Positions 12,381 through 23,303 of a DNA stretch of 64,000 nt are shown piece by piece. Position 1 is the first letter of the stretch; every line of letters begins with the position of its first letter. A program made the translations under genes and the position numbers. The stretch is from Kitagawia praeruptora (taxonomy: Eukaryota; Streptophyta; Magnoliopsida; Apiales; Apiaceae). The stretch lies in the NCBI GenBank assembly GCA_037693485.1, contig CM075344.1, forward strand, positions 39,900,501 through 39,964,500, in the 5' to 3' direction. Below the pieces are notes generated by a model. It had not been told where the DNA came from. It did not search any database and was given only the letters and a program-made list of their open reading frames with translations.

Positions 12381-15300
12381 TGTGACAGCCCCAAATCCGG
12401 GGTCATGAATTTGGGCCATCACGGACCAACTTCCATTCAAAAATCAATATCTCTTGTTTTTTTTTTTTTTATACTTATGCAATTGACCCCACTGTAATAC
12501 ACACACACACACCAGTCATATGCTCAGAGAACAACATTCACCATAATAAAAGTTTAGAGTTAAACAGTTATTACAAACCCAGAATCATACTTAAGTACAT
12601 TGTTGAGTGATGCTTCTACAAGAAGCATTTCAACAACCAAATTTATTACAACCTTACACACTTACACACTTAATATACATAAGACCACTAAACCCCTTGC
12701 GCTGGTCATCTACCTCGGGGATTGATGCTAACGAGCTCTCAGAAGGTCGCCTTTCCCTTACCCTCTTGTGGGGCGTTCTGCGTATTATTGGCATACCTAG
12801 CCGTATATAGATAAGTAGCAAGAGTGAGCTATAATAGCTCAGCAAGATAATATTGTAAACTAGAATTTAAAATGTAACCAAGTATACATGTATATACATA
12901 TGTAAGCAGTAACCAAATTATAAACTTTAAGGAAGAGTGAAACTCTTATTTAATAATACATCATCCACTTACTTTTATAAGAAAGAATTCTAGAATAATA
13001 CAGTATCAGTTTCTCTTCTTAAATAATATAACAATCAATAAAATCTTTCAGTGTAAGATTTCAGGATAATATGAATATTTACTTAAATCTCTTACTATCA
13101 TCTTCTCATTTCCTTCTTATGTAACAATTTTTTTATAAATTAATATAAAATCAGTTTCTCTTCATCTATAACAATAATTCCATCTTTCATATCATTTTCC
13201 CTTTCCAGTATACCAATCTGACTTTATCATTTATTCTTTATTCACATATTGTAGGGGTTTTCACTGTTGCCGAATACGTGAGGCACGATGATCAGTCGCC
13301 CTCCGTATCCGTCCCTTTTTACTACCGGTAGACGGAGGTAGGTCTGCCACCATCCCCCAGGAGGAAGGTCTACCACTACATCCTCCTTCGGCAACTCTTG
13401 GGCCGAAATGAAACATTAAGTGCTGGACTGTGCAACTTCCACACGGCCTCTTACGCTTACATTAAGTGCTGGACTGTGCAACTTCCACACGGCCTCTTAC
13501 GCTTACATTAAGAGCTGGACTGTGCAACTTCCACACGGCCTCTTACGCTTACTGTTGTAATATTAAGTGCTGGACTGTGCAACTTCCACACGGCCTCTTA
13601 CGCTTACTGTTGTAATATTAAGTGCTGGACTGTGCAACTTCCACACGGCCTCTTACGCTTACTGTTGTAAATTCCCCTTTTTATAAGATCATTATTCAAT
13701 TTATCAACACCATTTCACATTTCCATTCCCGTATATCACTTTCATTCTCGCACATTATTTCTATAAAATATATGTATATAACATACACTAAAAAGAATGT
13801 TTATAATATAGCATTATAAACCATATAACCCTAGATAACAACTGATATCATTCTCTTTCATATCTCTTTTACCCTTGAGCATATTCGCTCCATTCGTAAT
13901 CATCTCTATATTCATATTTCAGAAAACATATCCATATCTCTTTAACTTCCCACAATCAAGAGAATATATTCTTTGCAATATAGCAACAAAAGCATCACAT
14001 ATACATAAATATATTCCATGATATCATTATTATTCCGAAGATAAATAATTTTTAAAGTAGGGATAGAAGGATCTTGCCTCGGTTTCTGTATCCTGATAAT
14101 ATGGCTGGTCCCTCCTCCGGAATTTCTATAAACACAAAAGGTCCGTCATTAGAATACCACATCTCTTACTCACTACCCTCTTGTATAACAAAACCCTTTA
14201 CACTTCAACATATGTTTAACGTATTATTATTACCCCAAAGGTTCATGAACTTAACCATTTATAAACTCAATCGATGTTTCAGGGGTTTTTCACCATTTCC
14301 CCTAACGACCACACTTAACTGTAAAAATTCTCAGAAAATATAAATTTCGAATTTTAATGCAAGGTCAACTGTAAAGGGTCCTCTGACCACCCTACTACAC
14401 TATCCCAAAATTTCGTGACTTACAAAAATGTCTAAGTATGGTAACTTTAGCCTCAAAGTTGATACAATTACGTTTTCTCGGTTTTCGAATGTCTTTCACT
14501 AAAACTGACTTTTCTCCTAAACCGTTCATCAGATTTTAGCGCACCTTATATCAAAACGATCTATGAACCAAGCTCTATCTCATCATGGTCATTTGGGGGT
14601 CTGGACAGTAGCCTACCGTATGGGTTCAGGGTCCAAAAACAGGGCAGATTCTTGGTCTAACGAAAATCGGACATTATAACGGCTATATTTTCATACTTTC
14701 CAAAATCAAACTCCTCCAAATCAATCATCCACCTTATACACCATCACCTACACCATGTGGTCATCTTACCAACCATGGTTACAAGCACATACTCCTTCAA
14801 AAATCAACTTTAATCACTTACAAACACTTATAACATCATAATCATAACATTTATACCACTTAATCACTAAACCAACCATAAATCATCATAACCTCAAGAT
14901 AATACTAAGGGTTCATGAACTCCATACCTTCCTTGAAGCTTTAACAACACTTAATAATCCTTGGCTAGTCCTTAAACAACCTTAAAGTAGCTTGGATAGT
15001 CTAAAGAAACCATAAAACACAAGTTAATTCTTAGAGTTACTAAACAGCAGCTGAAAGAAGATGAAAAACGAGGTCCTTACCTTGGTTTTCTGGACAAGGT
15101 TCCTAAAGAAGAGTTGTAGGTCATCTCAATACCTTTCCAAAAAGCTAAAGAACACAAAATTCGGCTGAGAAACGAAGGAGTTATGGCTGTTTTTCTGGAC
15201 TGCTACTGTTTTGGCCGAATTTGCAAGAAATGGAGGGGGAGAGATTTTGCTCTTGATTTTTGATCTTATCTTCCTTAATCTTGATTATTCAAGCTTGTCT

Positions 15301-15905
15301 TGGAAGCCTTGGAAGATATTTATGGTTTAAGCCTAGCAAAAGTACTAATTTACCCTTAAAACAAGTGTTAATGGATGGTGATGTCATCTTGATGATCTAA
15401 TAATCTCTTTTCTTGTTTTTCTAAGTATTATGATAATAATCTTGGATAATAATAATGTGGTATGTATCCTTGCTATATTACTAATCTTGGTTGTCTTGTT
15501 CCCATACTCGTCTAATTGTGGTTCGTTTCGGGTGTACCTCATTATCTCAGTGGTTTTCGAAATCATTTACGAATCCACTTTCCTTTGGTATTCTCTTAAC
15601 TTAATAATCCCTTGGTTAAATCTAAATTCACTAATTCCTCAATATATAATTCTTATAATGTTTCCATGCTCCTTAATGTCCAATAGAAGCTTATTCGAAA
15701 TCAAAATCCTCAAAATCCATGTTTCAGGAATTTCTGAAATCTAACGTCATTTCGAGTCACTTATTTTCATTGTACAACACTAATATGGTTTCTGTTTATT
15801 CATTTTCCATTTCCATTATAGAGTACCTATATACCATTTCTCTAAATCCTCGAAATTTACTATTCATGTGACCACTGTAGCATTACTGAAGTTAGGGTTA
15901 TTACA
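12381..15905 (-). repeat. 5' LTR of the TR-GAG element
   Basis: A 3525-base partner of the LTR at 6404-9929, offset by 5976-5977. On the minus strand this is the upstream LTR and should carry the promoter. The primer-binding site follows immediately at 12367-12377. Confidence 0.95.
13416..13670. repeat. Five-copy minisatellite in the 5' LTR
   Basis: The same five-unit array as in the other LTR, with the same 46/46/55/55 spacing. It therefore existed before this insertion and was copied by reverse transcription. Confidence 0.95.
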
Positions 15906-15910
15906 TCTGC
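15906..15910. repeat. TSD (TCTGC), right copy
   Basis: Exact match to 6399-6403, immediately outside the 5' LTR; completes the insertion signature. Confidence 0.95.
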
Positions 15911-16037
15911 TACCTTGCTTAGCACTCCGATCCCCGAAGTGATTGTTCTTCTCCTTACTCGTATTCAAAATTTGAAATTTCTTCCCTCCTTGGATTGCGT
16001 GCTGACTCCTCCTCTCCGCTCCTCTTGAATCCATCAT
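15911..16037 (-). pseudogene. LINE ORF1, N-terminal part beyond the insertion
   Basis: The minus strand opens with two adjacent in-frame ATGs (16037 and 16034), giving a basic N-terminus beginning MDSRGAERRSQ. Reading from 16037 through 15911 and continuing at 6403 keeps the frame: 127 plus 35 bases make exactly 54 codons before the residue encoded at 6368. This shows that the TCTGC repeat is a target-site duplication inside ORF1 and that the start belongs to the LINE. Confidence 0.85.
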
Positions 16038-16132
16038 TATTTATTTTTCTTATCTTTATAACATGGTGTTCAATTTATTAATTTCGTATCATATATGATC
16101 TATCCTTTTTTGGTGTGATTGAACTTAAAATA
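16038..16132 (-). other. LINE 5' UTR or flank, cut by a MITE
   Basis: An AT-rich stretch upstream of the LINE ORF1 start. The LINE 5' boundary was not identified. Its end supplies one copy of the 9-bp duplication CTTAAAATA (16124-16132) of the adjacent Mutator-like MITE. Confidence 0.4.
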
Positions 16133-16816
16133 GACTTAATTGCACTTTGCACCCTGTATTTAGGCGAAAATTCACTTTGGTGCCTATTATTCAAACAATT
16201 GCAATTTGCATCCCGATTGTTTCAATTCCACTACAGTTTGCACCCCTTTAACGATTTCAAGCTAATTTTGACCGTGACTGTTTGTCAAAATGAGGGTATT
16301 TCGGTCATTATACTCTACAATAATTTTTAAAATTAAATTATTTCAATTACTTTTATATTTTTTAGATTTTTAGATTTACCAACATTTTATCTACAATTCA
16401 CAGATTTTTTAAAATATAATTTATAATTCATATTTTTATAAATATTTACATTACTAAATTCTCGTAAAATATTATTTAAATATAAACTACATTTGTTATA
16501 ATTTTCAAAATATTATCCATAAAATAAATATCATACATTTAAGATTTTGTGTTTTTTTTCAATATTTTTGAAAAAAAAATCAATTTTTAAATTTTGTTTC
16601 TTACTTTTTTTTGAAAATAAATTGTTTAATATAATAATTAAAGACTGAAATACTCGTACTTTGACTAACGGTAACGGTCAAAATAGCTTGAAATCGTTAA
16701 AGGGGTGAAAATTGTAGCGGGATAGAAACAATCGGGATACAAATTGCAATTGTTTGAATAGTAGGCACCAAAGTGAATTTTCGCCTAAGTATAGGGGTGC
16801 AAAGTGCAATTAAGTC
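16133..16816. mobile_element. Mutator-like MITE with long terminal inverted repeats
   Basis: A 684-base element whose first about 180 bases are the near-perfect inverted complement of its last 180. Both ends read GACTTAATTGCACTTTGCAC inwards. It is flanked by perfect 9-bp duplications CTTAAAATA at 16124-16132 and 16817-16825. Long inverted repeats plus 9-bp TSD are the Mutator superfamily signature. The AT-rich centre has no transposase, so it is non-autonomous. Confidence 0.9.
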
Positions 16817-16898
16817 CTTAAAATATTTACAAAGTCTCAAAAAAATAAAAAAAACTTAAAATATTTACCAACATTAACTTTTTCAATGCATCATGCAT

Positions 16899-17021
16899 AT
16901 GTCCTTCGGTTAGATGATAAACTTTATTGAATGAAAGATACTAAACCCCTTTCTCCGGTTTTGCCGGTATTGTATTTCAATACAATTCATATACGAAAAT
17001 GTATATTCTTGACAAAAAAAA
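16899..17021 (+). mobile_element. 5'-truncated LINE tail with poly-A
   Basis: A 123-base insertion ending in nine or ten A residues (to about 17021) and flanked by the 13-bp direct repeat ATGCATCATGCAT (16886-16898 and 17022-17034). The body, with CCGGTTTTGCCGG and a short U-rich 3' UTR style, looks like the extreme 3' end of a plant L1. The long TSD plus A tail is diagnostic of target-primed reverse transcription. It does not match the ORF2-proximal flank of the big LINE, so it is probably another family. Confidence 0.8.
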
Positions 17022-17034
17022 ATGCATCATGCAT

Positions 17035-17458
17035 CATGTAATTATGAAATATTGAATACATTATGGTTCTAATTATAAAATATGATATTGAATGCAATTA
17101 TGTGAGCATCATACATTAATCGAAAGAATGTCAAATCAATTATGACAAATGTTAATTATAAAATATGAAATGTGATCATGTGAGCATCATGCATCAATTA
17201 AAAGAATGTCAAAGCAATTATGAGAAATGTGCTATGATGAGAAATGTGAGATGGTCTTTGGATATCTTAAAAATGATAATTTTTATTTTAAATTGAATAA
17301 GTATTATATAAAAGATAAGTATAGGAATATTCATAAATTATATAGGTATTTGAATAAATTTATTTATAAATTAATTAAGTATTTGTTCAATTAAATTAAA
17401 AAAATTATTAATTAATAATATATGTGTACATATAATTGACAAGATAAAACTTCAGAGG
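17035..17458. other. AT-rich intergenic DNA with a short direct repeat
   Basis: From about 17074 to 17231 a unit of roughly 80 bases containing GTGAGCATCAT occurs twice. The remainder is AT-rich with no gene or element recognised. Confidence 0.5.
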
Positions 17459-18640
17459 TGTATTCATTTGAGATTCTATTGGATTTTAATGAATTTTCAA
17501 AATTAGCAGGTATTCATTTGAGATTTTTCTTTAAACAATCTTTTAAAGTATTCAGTTCGGATTTAAAATAATCTTTCTAAATCTGTGGATCTTCAATTGA
17601 GATTTTAAAAATCAAACAAAATCTCAAGATATTCAAATTTTGATAGATTTTCAACATTCAAGGATTTTAAAGGATTTGTAGAAGATTTTATTATATATAA
17701 ATTGAACCACGTGAAATCTCTCCGTAGTAGACAAGATTTTGATGGATTATTGGAAATTAAAAATTATTAATTAAAAATAAAAAATCATAAGTAAAAAGAT
17801 AAATCTAATCATGCTCTTTAAAAAACTATTCGTATCTAGTTTCTGGTATTCATAAACTGAGTTCACTTCCTTTTCAAAAAATGAAGGGAGAATGCAAGTT
17901 AATTGTTACATAATATTATGTTAATATTTATCGGTGCTCCTTTAGTTACTATATTACCATAATGGAGATTTCTGAACTAAAGGACTATACATCGAATACA
18001 TAAGGTCGTTAGAGTCGTCAAAATATTTGTATGATGCTGCTCTAAACCAGAATAATGATCTACCTGTTAATAGGCCGCCTAATGCGAGATGATGATGAGA
18101 ACGAGGAAGAGATGAGTACTAGATAAATATACATATTTTTGTATTTTTTAATTTATTATTTGAATTTTTTTTTGAGTGAAATATTATTACTATAAATTTT
18201 GTTTTTTTCTTACTTTGAACTATATTGATTTTATACTATCTCGAATTATTTACATATATTATTATCTTTAATTGATACACGGATATTATAAAATAAAAAA
18301 TATTAAGAAATCAATTTCATAGAATCTGTGGAAATTTTTTAATTCCATAAAAATCTTGATAAATTAATCTATTAAAATCCAACAAAATCTGTATAATAAT
18401 ATGTGTAGCTTCTATTATTATTATTTTTTTTGAGAAAGTGTAGCTTCTGTAATTGGTTTCAAACAATCCATGAATTTGCTGGTCAACAAATTAATGTGAC
18501 TTGTGAGGTAAGAAAGTGTAGCTTCTGTTATTGGTTTCAAACAATTCATGAATTTATAAAATTCTTTAAAATCCATGGATTATTATCAATTCATTAAAAT
18601 TTAACAAAATTTCAGTTAAATATATCCCTTTTAGTGGCTT
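17459..18640. mobile_element. Possible decayed TIR DNA transposon
   Basis: The left end (GGTGTATTCATTTGAGATT) and the reverse complement of the right end (GGGATATATTTAACTGAAAT) are loosely alike, and both continue into a shared TTTTAATGAATT motif. The interior has repeated short ATCCATGAATT/AATCCATTAAA words on both strands, as in subterminal repeats. No coding capacity and no convincing TSD were found. The right part (from 18343) is also the left edge of a tandem duplication. Confidence 0.3.
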
Positions 18641-18667
18641 AGACGAGCAAGTTAAATAAAACACACA
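18343..18667. repeat. Duplicated flank A, left of Helitron 1
   Basis: Shared with 23734-23950 at clearly recognisable similarity, starting AATTCCATAAAA and ending GGCTTAGACGAGCAAGTTAA plus ATAAAACACA directly before each Helitron. Copy A holds an extra internal duplication of about 88 bases around 18430-18520. Confidence 0.85.
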
Positions 18668-19233
18668 TCTATCTATACTATTATATTAAAACCGAAACAT
18701 TGAAAGTTTCGGTACCTGTTTTTTGGTACTTCGTGAATTTACTTATTTACCCTCATTATAAAGAAACATAAAGACACCTAAAATAAATAATAACATAATA
18801 TAATTAATGTTAATTAGTCGAGATAATACCTTTAATAAACACCTAAAAACATCAATCGTATCATATCTTTCCATCATTAATATTTTCTTTCCAATTAAAA
18901 CACGTTATAATTCATGATAATTAGTCGATTAAGATAATAAAATTAATGGTAATTAGTCGATTGCCTTTTTCACATTTAGTTTTAGTTGAACATACGTTAT
19001 AATTAATGATAATTAGTCGATTAAGATAATAAAATTAATGGTAATTAGTCGATTGCCTTTTTCACATTTACTTTTAGTTGAACATATTACCTTTTATAAA
19101 CACCTAAAAACAACAATCGTATCAAATCTTTCGATCATTAATATTTTCTTTCAAAACACATTACCTTTTTAATTTAAAACAAATCTAAATTAATGGTAAT
19201 TAATCGATTACCTTTTTCATATTTACTTTTAGT
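18668..19233 (+). repeat. Helitron unit R1, truncated by cargo
   Basis: Begins with the Helitron 5' end and matches R2 and R3 through CCGAAACATTGAAAGTTT and the paired GTCGATTAAGATAATAAAAT segments. It breaks off after ACTTTTAGTT where the cargo starts. Confidence 0.8.
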
Positions 19234-20910
19234 TCGTTTAAAAGCCAAAATACCACGCTTGAAACATATCAGAGTGATGCTGACAGAGAATCTGATAGCT
19301 CAGGCAATCATTCAGAATCTGATATGGCTACGGCAGTTCTAATGAAAGCAATGATAATAGCTCTAGCTCAGGTAGTGATTCAGGCTCTGTCAGTGACAAT
19401 AAGAATGAAATCATACCTCCTATAGATGATAAAGAAGATGAGACTACTAACACTTCTGAGAACCATTCTTCAACCACAACTAACAGTTCTTCAGGATGGG
19501 ATGCACTTGTCAAAAAAATGAAAAGAGAATTTGTGAATAAAGAAACGAAGCTAAGTGAAACGAAGCGAAGTGATGATAGCTCTAGCTCTGGGAGTGATGC
19601 TACGGATGACAACGAAGTGAAAGAAAGATCTCAGAGTAGCCCTGGCTACGGAGAGGCTAGTGAAGACAATAGCTCAGACGGCTACGGCAATAACGATAGC
19701 TCAGGCTACGGCAATAACAATAGCACTTCTTCAACTAGCTCTGACTCTAGCTCTAGTAGTGATGGCAACAACAATGATGACTCTTTAACAACCATTTCGA
19801 GTGATGATAGCTCTGGTGGCAACGATGGCTACAATGAAAGTGATATTGATCTGAGTGAAAGCTATGATTCAGACAACAGCAGTGACAATAACGATAGATC
19901 AGATCTCTTGAGTCGAAGTGAAACTGCCAGTCAAGTACCGGAAAACAACGAAGACAACGAAATATCTTCTACTACGCCTAAAGAAACGACAGAAAGTAAC
20001 AACAAAACTACGACTGAAAGCAACACAACAATGATGGCTCTTCAACAGCGCAAGAAAGCAAGGTAGTTTACTTGCTTGACCACAAGGAAGAGCGAAGCGG
20101 CAACAACAATGAAAGCCTTAATACGCCTACTAATTCCAATTCAACTACGCCTAAAGAGACTGAAAGCAAGGAAGAGCGAAGTGAAACGAAGCAAGACAAC
20201 GATACTGAAACAAAAACTAGCTCTAGCGGCAAGGATGGGCGAAGCGATGATGGCTTGAATGGAAACAATGAGGGCGGGAGCGCTACTACTGAAATAAGAA
20301 AGATAGATGATTCAGACTCATGCTATGGGAGTGACTCTGAAACTACGCCTCGTTTAGAGACTAGTGATGGTAGTGATTCAGACTCTAGCCCTGGGAGTGA
20401 CTCTGAAAGTGTGCGTACCATTGATGATAGCTCTGGTAACAAAGAGACAGAAGTAAGAACTGTTCGTTCAGATGGCAATGGCAGCTACTATGAGAGCAAC
20501 AACTATGATACAGAAAGCAACAGCAACACAAGTACGCGGGAAAGCAACAACTATGATAGCACAGAAGAGAGCAGCTCTGGAAGTGATTCAGACAATGATG
20601 CTAAGAGGGACCAGGTCATATCTGAAACTAATCCACCTACCAGCTCTTCAACAACTAGCACTTCTTATGATAGCTACTCTGGCAACAAAGAGTCCGACCC
20701 AGCGCAATCCGTTTCATGGTCCGAGCATCCGAGAATAACATTTCTATTCTCATAATCATCATAATCAGTCTTTGTATCATAGTTGTTGCTAGAGCAGCTA
20801 TCATTGTAACCGGAGCTAGCTCTATTCTTTCTATAAGACCACCAGAGAAATCTCGTATAGAATACCTAGAGTTGTCTTCTTCCGGGGCACTGGTCACTTG
20901 TGATGGTTAG
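19234..20910 (+). pseudogene. Broken Ser/Asp/Asn-rich membrane-type protein, Helitron cargo
   Basis: I do not recognise this protein. Reading frames join into one long low-complexity product: about 19261-19320, then 19323-20066, then 20060-20755, then 20716-20910. Composition is dominated by Ser, Asp, Asn, Glu and Gly (SSSSGSDATDDNE, GSDSDSSPGSDSES), with YGYG/GYGNN motifs. The last frame carries a hydrophobic run (ISILIIIIISLCIIVVARAA) followed by a short tail and stop, so the ancestor may have been a single-pass membrane protein with an acidic Ser-rich stalk. At least three frameshifts separate the pieces, and there is no clear start. Base composition is far less AT-rich than the surrounding Helitron, which marks it as foreign. 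It might instead be an expanded repeat with no protein history; the conserved amino-acid bias across frame changes argues for decay of a real gene. Confidence 0.4.
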
Positions 20911-21483
20911 CATCTTATTTAGCTACGGGTGTTCTCAATCTAGAAGCCTGGGTACCACCCCGGTCCTAAAATGAACTCAAGACTCTTAACTCAGAACTCT
21001 TAACTCGGAAGCTCGCATACCAAAGATAGACTCAAGTCTTCACTTGCTTTCAACAAGATGCTCTTTCAGCCTCACAAGGGAGAATGACGGGGATAAGGCT
21101 CTATTCCTCAAGTTGTAGTCTTACCGTTAATTGCATTCTAAGAAGACAACTTCTCAGTCTAGAAGCCTCACAACAGCAACCTCTTCTTCCATTATATTAA
21201 ACTCCAGGGTTCTATGCCTTTAAGAGGACACTAAACCTCTTCTATCGAGTGGCTTCGCTCCTCTCACTTGCTAGCCATAGCTCTTCATTCGACTTGGGCT
21301 CACAAATACCCATTCTTTATTGAACTCATTAGCTTTCATCCTTTGCTCCGGCTTTGAAAAGAACTCTTAACTCGGAAGAGAAGACAACTCATTAGCTCAT
21401 TAGCTCGGGATAACAGCATCTTTAGCCAAGGTTCTACTCCTCTTCCTCATTAGCTCGGGACAACAGCATCGGCTACAATGTTA
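20911..21483. other. Non-coding part of the Helitron cargo
   Basis: Mixed-composition DNA unlike the flanking Helitron, with short internal repeats such as CATTAGCTCGGGA and CTTAACTCGGAAG. No gene was recognised. The texture resembles organellar intergenic DNA, but this is only an impression. Confidence 0.4.
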
Positions 21484-22384
21484 ATTATATAAATTCCGAA
21501 ACATTGAAAGTTTTGGTACCTGTTTTTTGGTACTTAGTGAATTTACTTATTTATCCTTCATTATAAAGAAACATAAATACACCTAAAATAGATAATAACA
21601 TAATATAATTAATGTTAATTAGTCGAGATAATACCTTTAATAAACACCTAAAAACATCAATCGTATCATATCTTTCCATCATTAATATTTTCTTTCCAAT
21701 TAAAACACGTTATAATTCATGATAATTAGTCGATTAAGATAATAAAATTAATGGTAATTAGTCGATTGCCTTTTTCACATTTAGTTTTAGTTGAACATAC
21801 GTTATAATTAATGATAATTAGTCGATTAAGATAATAAAATTAATGGTAATTAGTCGATTGTCTTTTTCACATTTACTTTTAGTTGAACATATTACCTTTT
21901 ATAAACACCTAAAAACAACAATCGTATCATATCTTTCGATCATTAATATTTTCTTTCAAAACACATTACCTTTTTAATTTAAAACAAATCTAAATTAATG
22001 GTAATTAATCGATTGCCTTTTTCATATTTACTTTTAGTTGAACATATTACCTTTTATAAACACCTAAAAACATCAAGCGTATCATATATTTCGATCATTA
22101 ATATTTCCTTTATAATTAAAATATGTTACCTTTTTAATTTACAACAAATCTTACAATCACTAATATATACCCGAAAGTATCACATCATATTTTTCAATTA
22201 TTAATAAAATTTATTAAAAATCGTATACATTGTTTATAATAAGGAAATATTAATATAATCTGTAAACATGAGTATATTAAATTATATTAAATAAAAATTA
22301 AAAAAATTATTAAAAATAATGATTATACAAAAACATAATTATAATATTAAATAAAATTTATAATATAATACAAGAAACCCGTGC
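21484..22384 (+). repeat. Helitron unit R2
   Basis: About 901 bases, nearly identical to R3. It lacks the first bases of the Helitron and ends at AAACCCGTGC, half of the 3' hairpin, where R3 begins directly. The junction lacks CTAG. Confidence 0.85.
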
Positions 22385-23303
22385 TATTATATAAATTCCG
22401 AAACATTGAAAGTTTTGGTACCTGTTTTTTGGTAATTAGTGAATTTACTTATTTATCCTTCATTATAAAGAAACATAAATACACCTAAAATAAATAATAA
22501 CATAATATAATTAATGGTAATTAGTCGAGATAATACCTTTAATAAATAACTAAAAACATCAATCATATCATATCTTTCCATCATTAATATTTTTTTTCCA
22601 ATTAAAACATGTTATAATTCATGATAATTAGTCGATTAAGATAATAAAATTAATGGTAATTAGTCGATTGCCTTTTTCACATTTAGTTTTAGTTGAACAT
22701 ACGTTATAATTAATGATAATTAGTCGATTAAGATAATAAAATTAATGGTAATTAGTCGATTGTCATTTTCACTTTTACTTTTAGTTGAACATATTACCTT
22801 TTATAAACACCTAAAAACAACAATCGTATCATATCTTTCGATCATTAATATTTCTTTCAAAACACATTACCTTTTTAATTTAAAACAAATCTAAATTAAT
22901 GGTAATTAATCGATTACCTTTTTTATATTTACTTTTAGTTGAACATATTACCTTTTATAAACACCTAAAAACATCAAGCGTATCATATATTTCGATCATT
23001 AATATTTCCTTTATAATTAAAATACTTTACCTTTTTAATTTACAACAAATCTTACAATCACTAATATATACCCGAAAATATCACATCATATTTTTCAATT
23101 ATTAATAAAATATATTAAAAATCGTATACATTGTTTATAATAAGGAAATATTAATATAATTTGTAAACATGAGTATATTAAATTATATTAAATAAAAATT
23201 AAAAAAATTATTAAAAATAATGATTATACAAAAATATGATTATAATATTAAATAAAATTTATAATATAATAAAAGAAACCATTGCACGGGTTATAAAAGC
23301 TAG
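22385..23303 (+). repeat. Helitron unit R3
   Basis: Head-to-tail copy of R2 with a 901-902 base offset and scattered substitutions. It carries the terminal CTAG. A 68-codon frame repeats in both units but has no recognisable domain. Confidence 0.85.

Larger units (their letters stand above)
6404..15905 (-). mobile_element. TR-GAG-type non-autonomous LTR retrotransposon
   Basis: A 9.5 kb element with two 3.5 kb direct LTRs, an internal region of only 2451 bases, a primer-binding site and polypurine tract in the right places, and a perfect 5-bp TSD (TCTGC). The orientation is minus, from the gag strand and the primer-binding site. The internal region encodes only a truncated Gag; protease, RT, RNase H and integrase are absent, so it must be mobilised by a related autonomous element. 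The tail of the Gag ORF, with ARVY followed by ITLGEA, resembles the Gag-Pol junction of Tekay/Del-type chromoviruses. Spot comparison of the LTRs shows only a one-base difference in a T run, so insertion is very recent. Confidence 0.9.
288..16037 (-). mobile_element. L1-type LINE split by an LTR retrotransposon
   Basis: This is a non-LTR retrotransposon with the usual plant L1 layout, ORF1 (RNA-binding) followed by ORF2 (endonuclease, RT, RNase H), separated by 54 bases. The minimum extent runs from the ORF2 stop to the ORF1 start; neither outer end nor a LINE target-site duplication was found. The interval 6404-15905 is a later LTR-element insertion and is not part of the LINE. ORF2 has no stop or frameshift, and ORF1 rejoins in frame across the insertion, so the LINE was probably coding-competent until interrupted. 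Confidence 0.9.
18668..23303 (+). mobile_element. Helitron 1: concatemer with foreign cargo
   Basis: The start TCTATCTATACTATTATATT follows an A (18667). The end CTAG (23300-23303) is followed by T and preceded by a GCACGGG hairpin remnant, the plant Helitron signature with insertion between A and T. No Rep/helicase gene is present, so it is non-autonomous. Inside are three direct copies of a roughly 900-base unit; the first is cut short by a 2.25 kb cargo (19234-21483). Confidence 0.8.

Noticed and set aside
19328..19612. Minus-strand Ser/Leu-rich frame
   Set aside because: Mirror of the Ser/Asp-rich plus-strand frame; the codon bias creates a shadow frame.
21998..22204. 68-codon frame duplicated at 22899-23105
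   Set aside because: It follows the Helitron unit duplication; there is no domain and AT-rich chance frames are expected.
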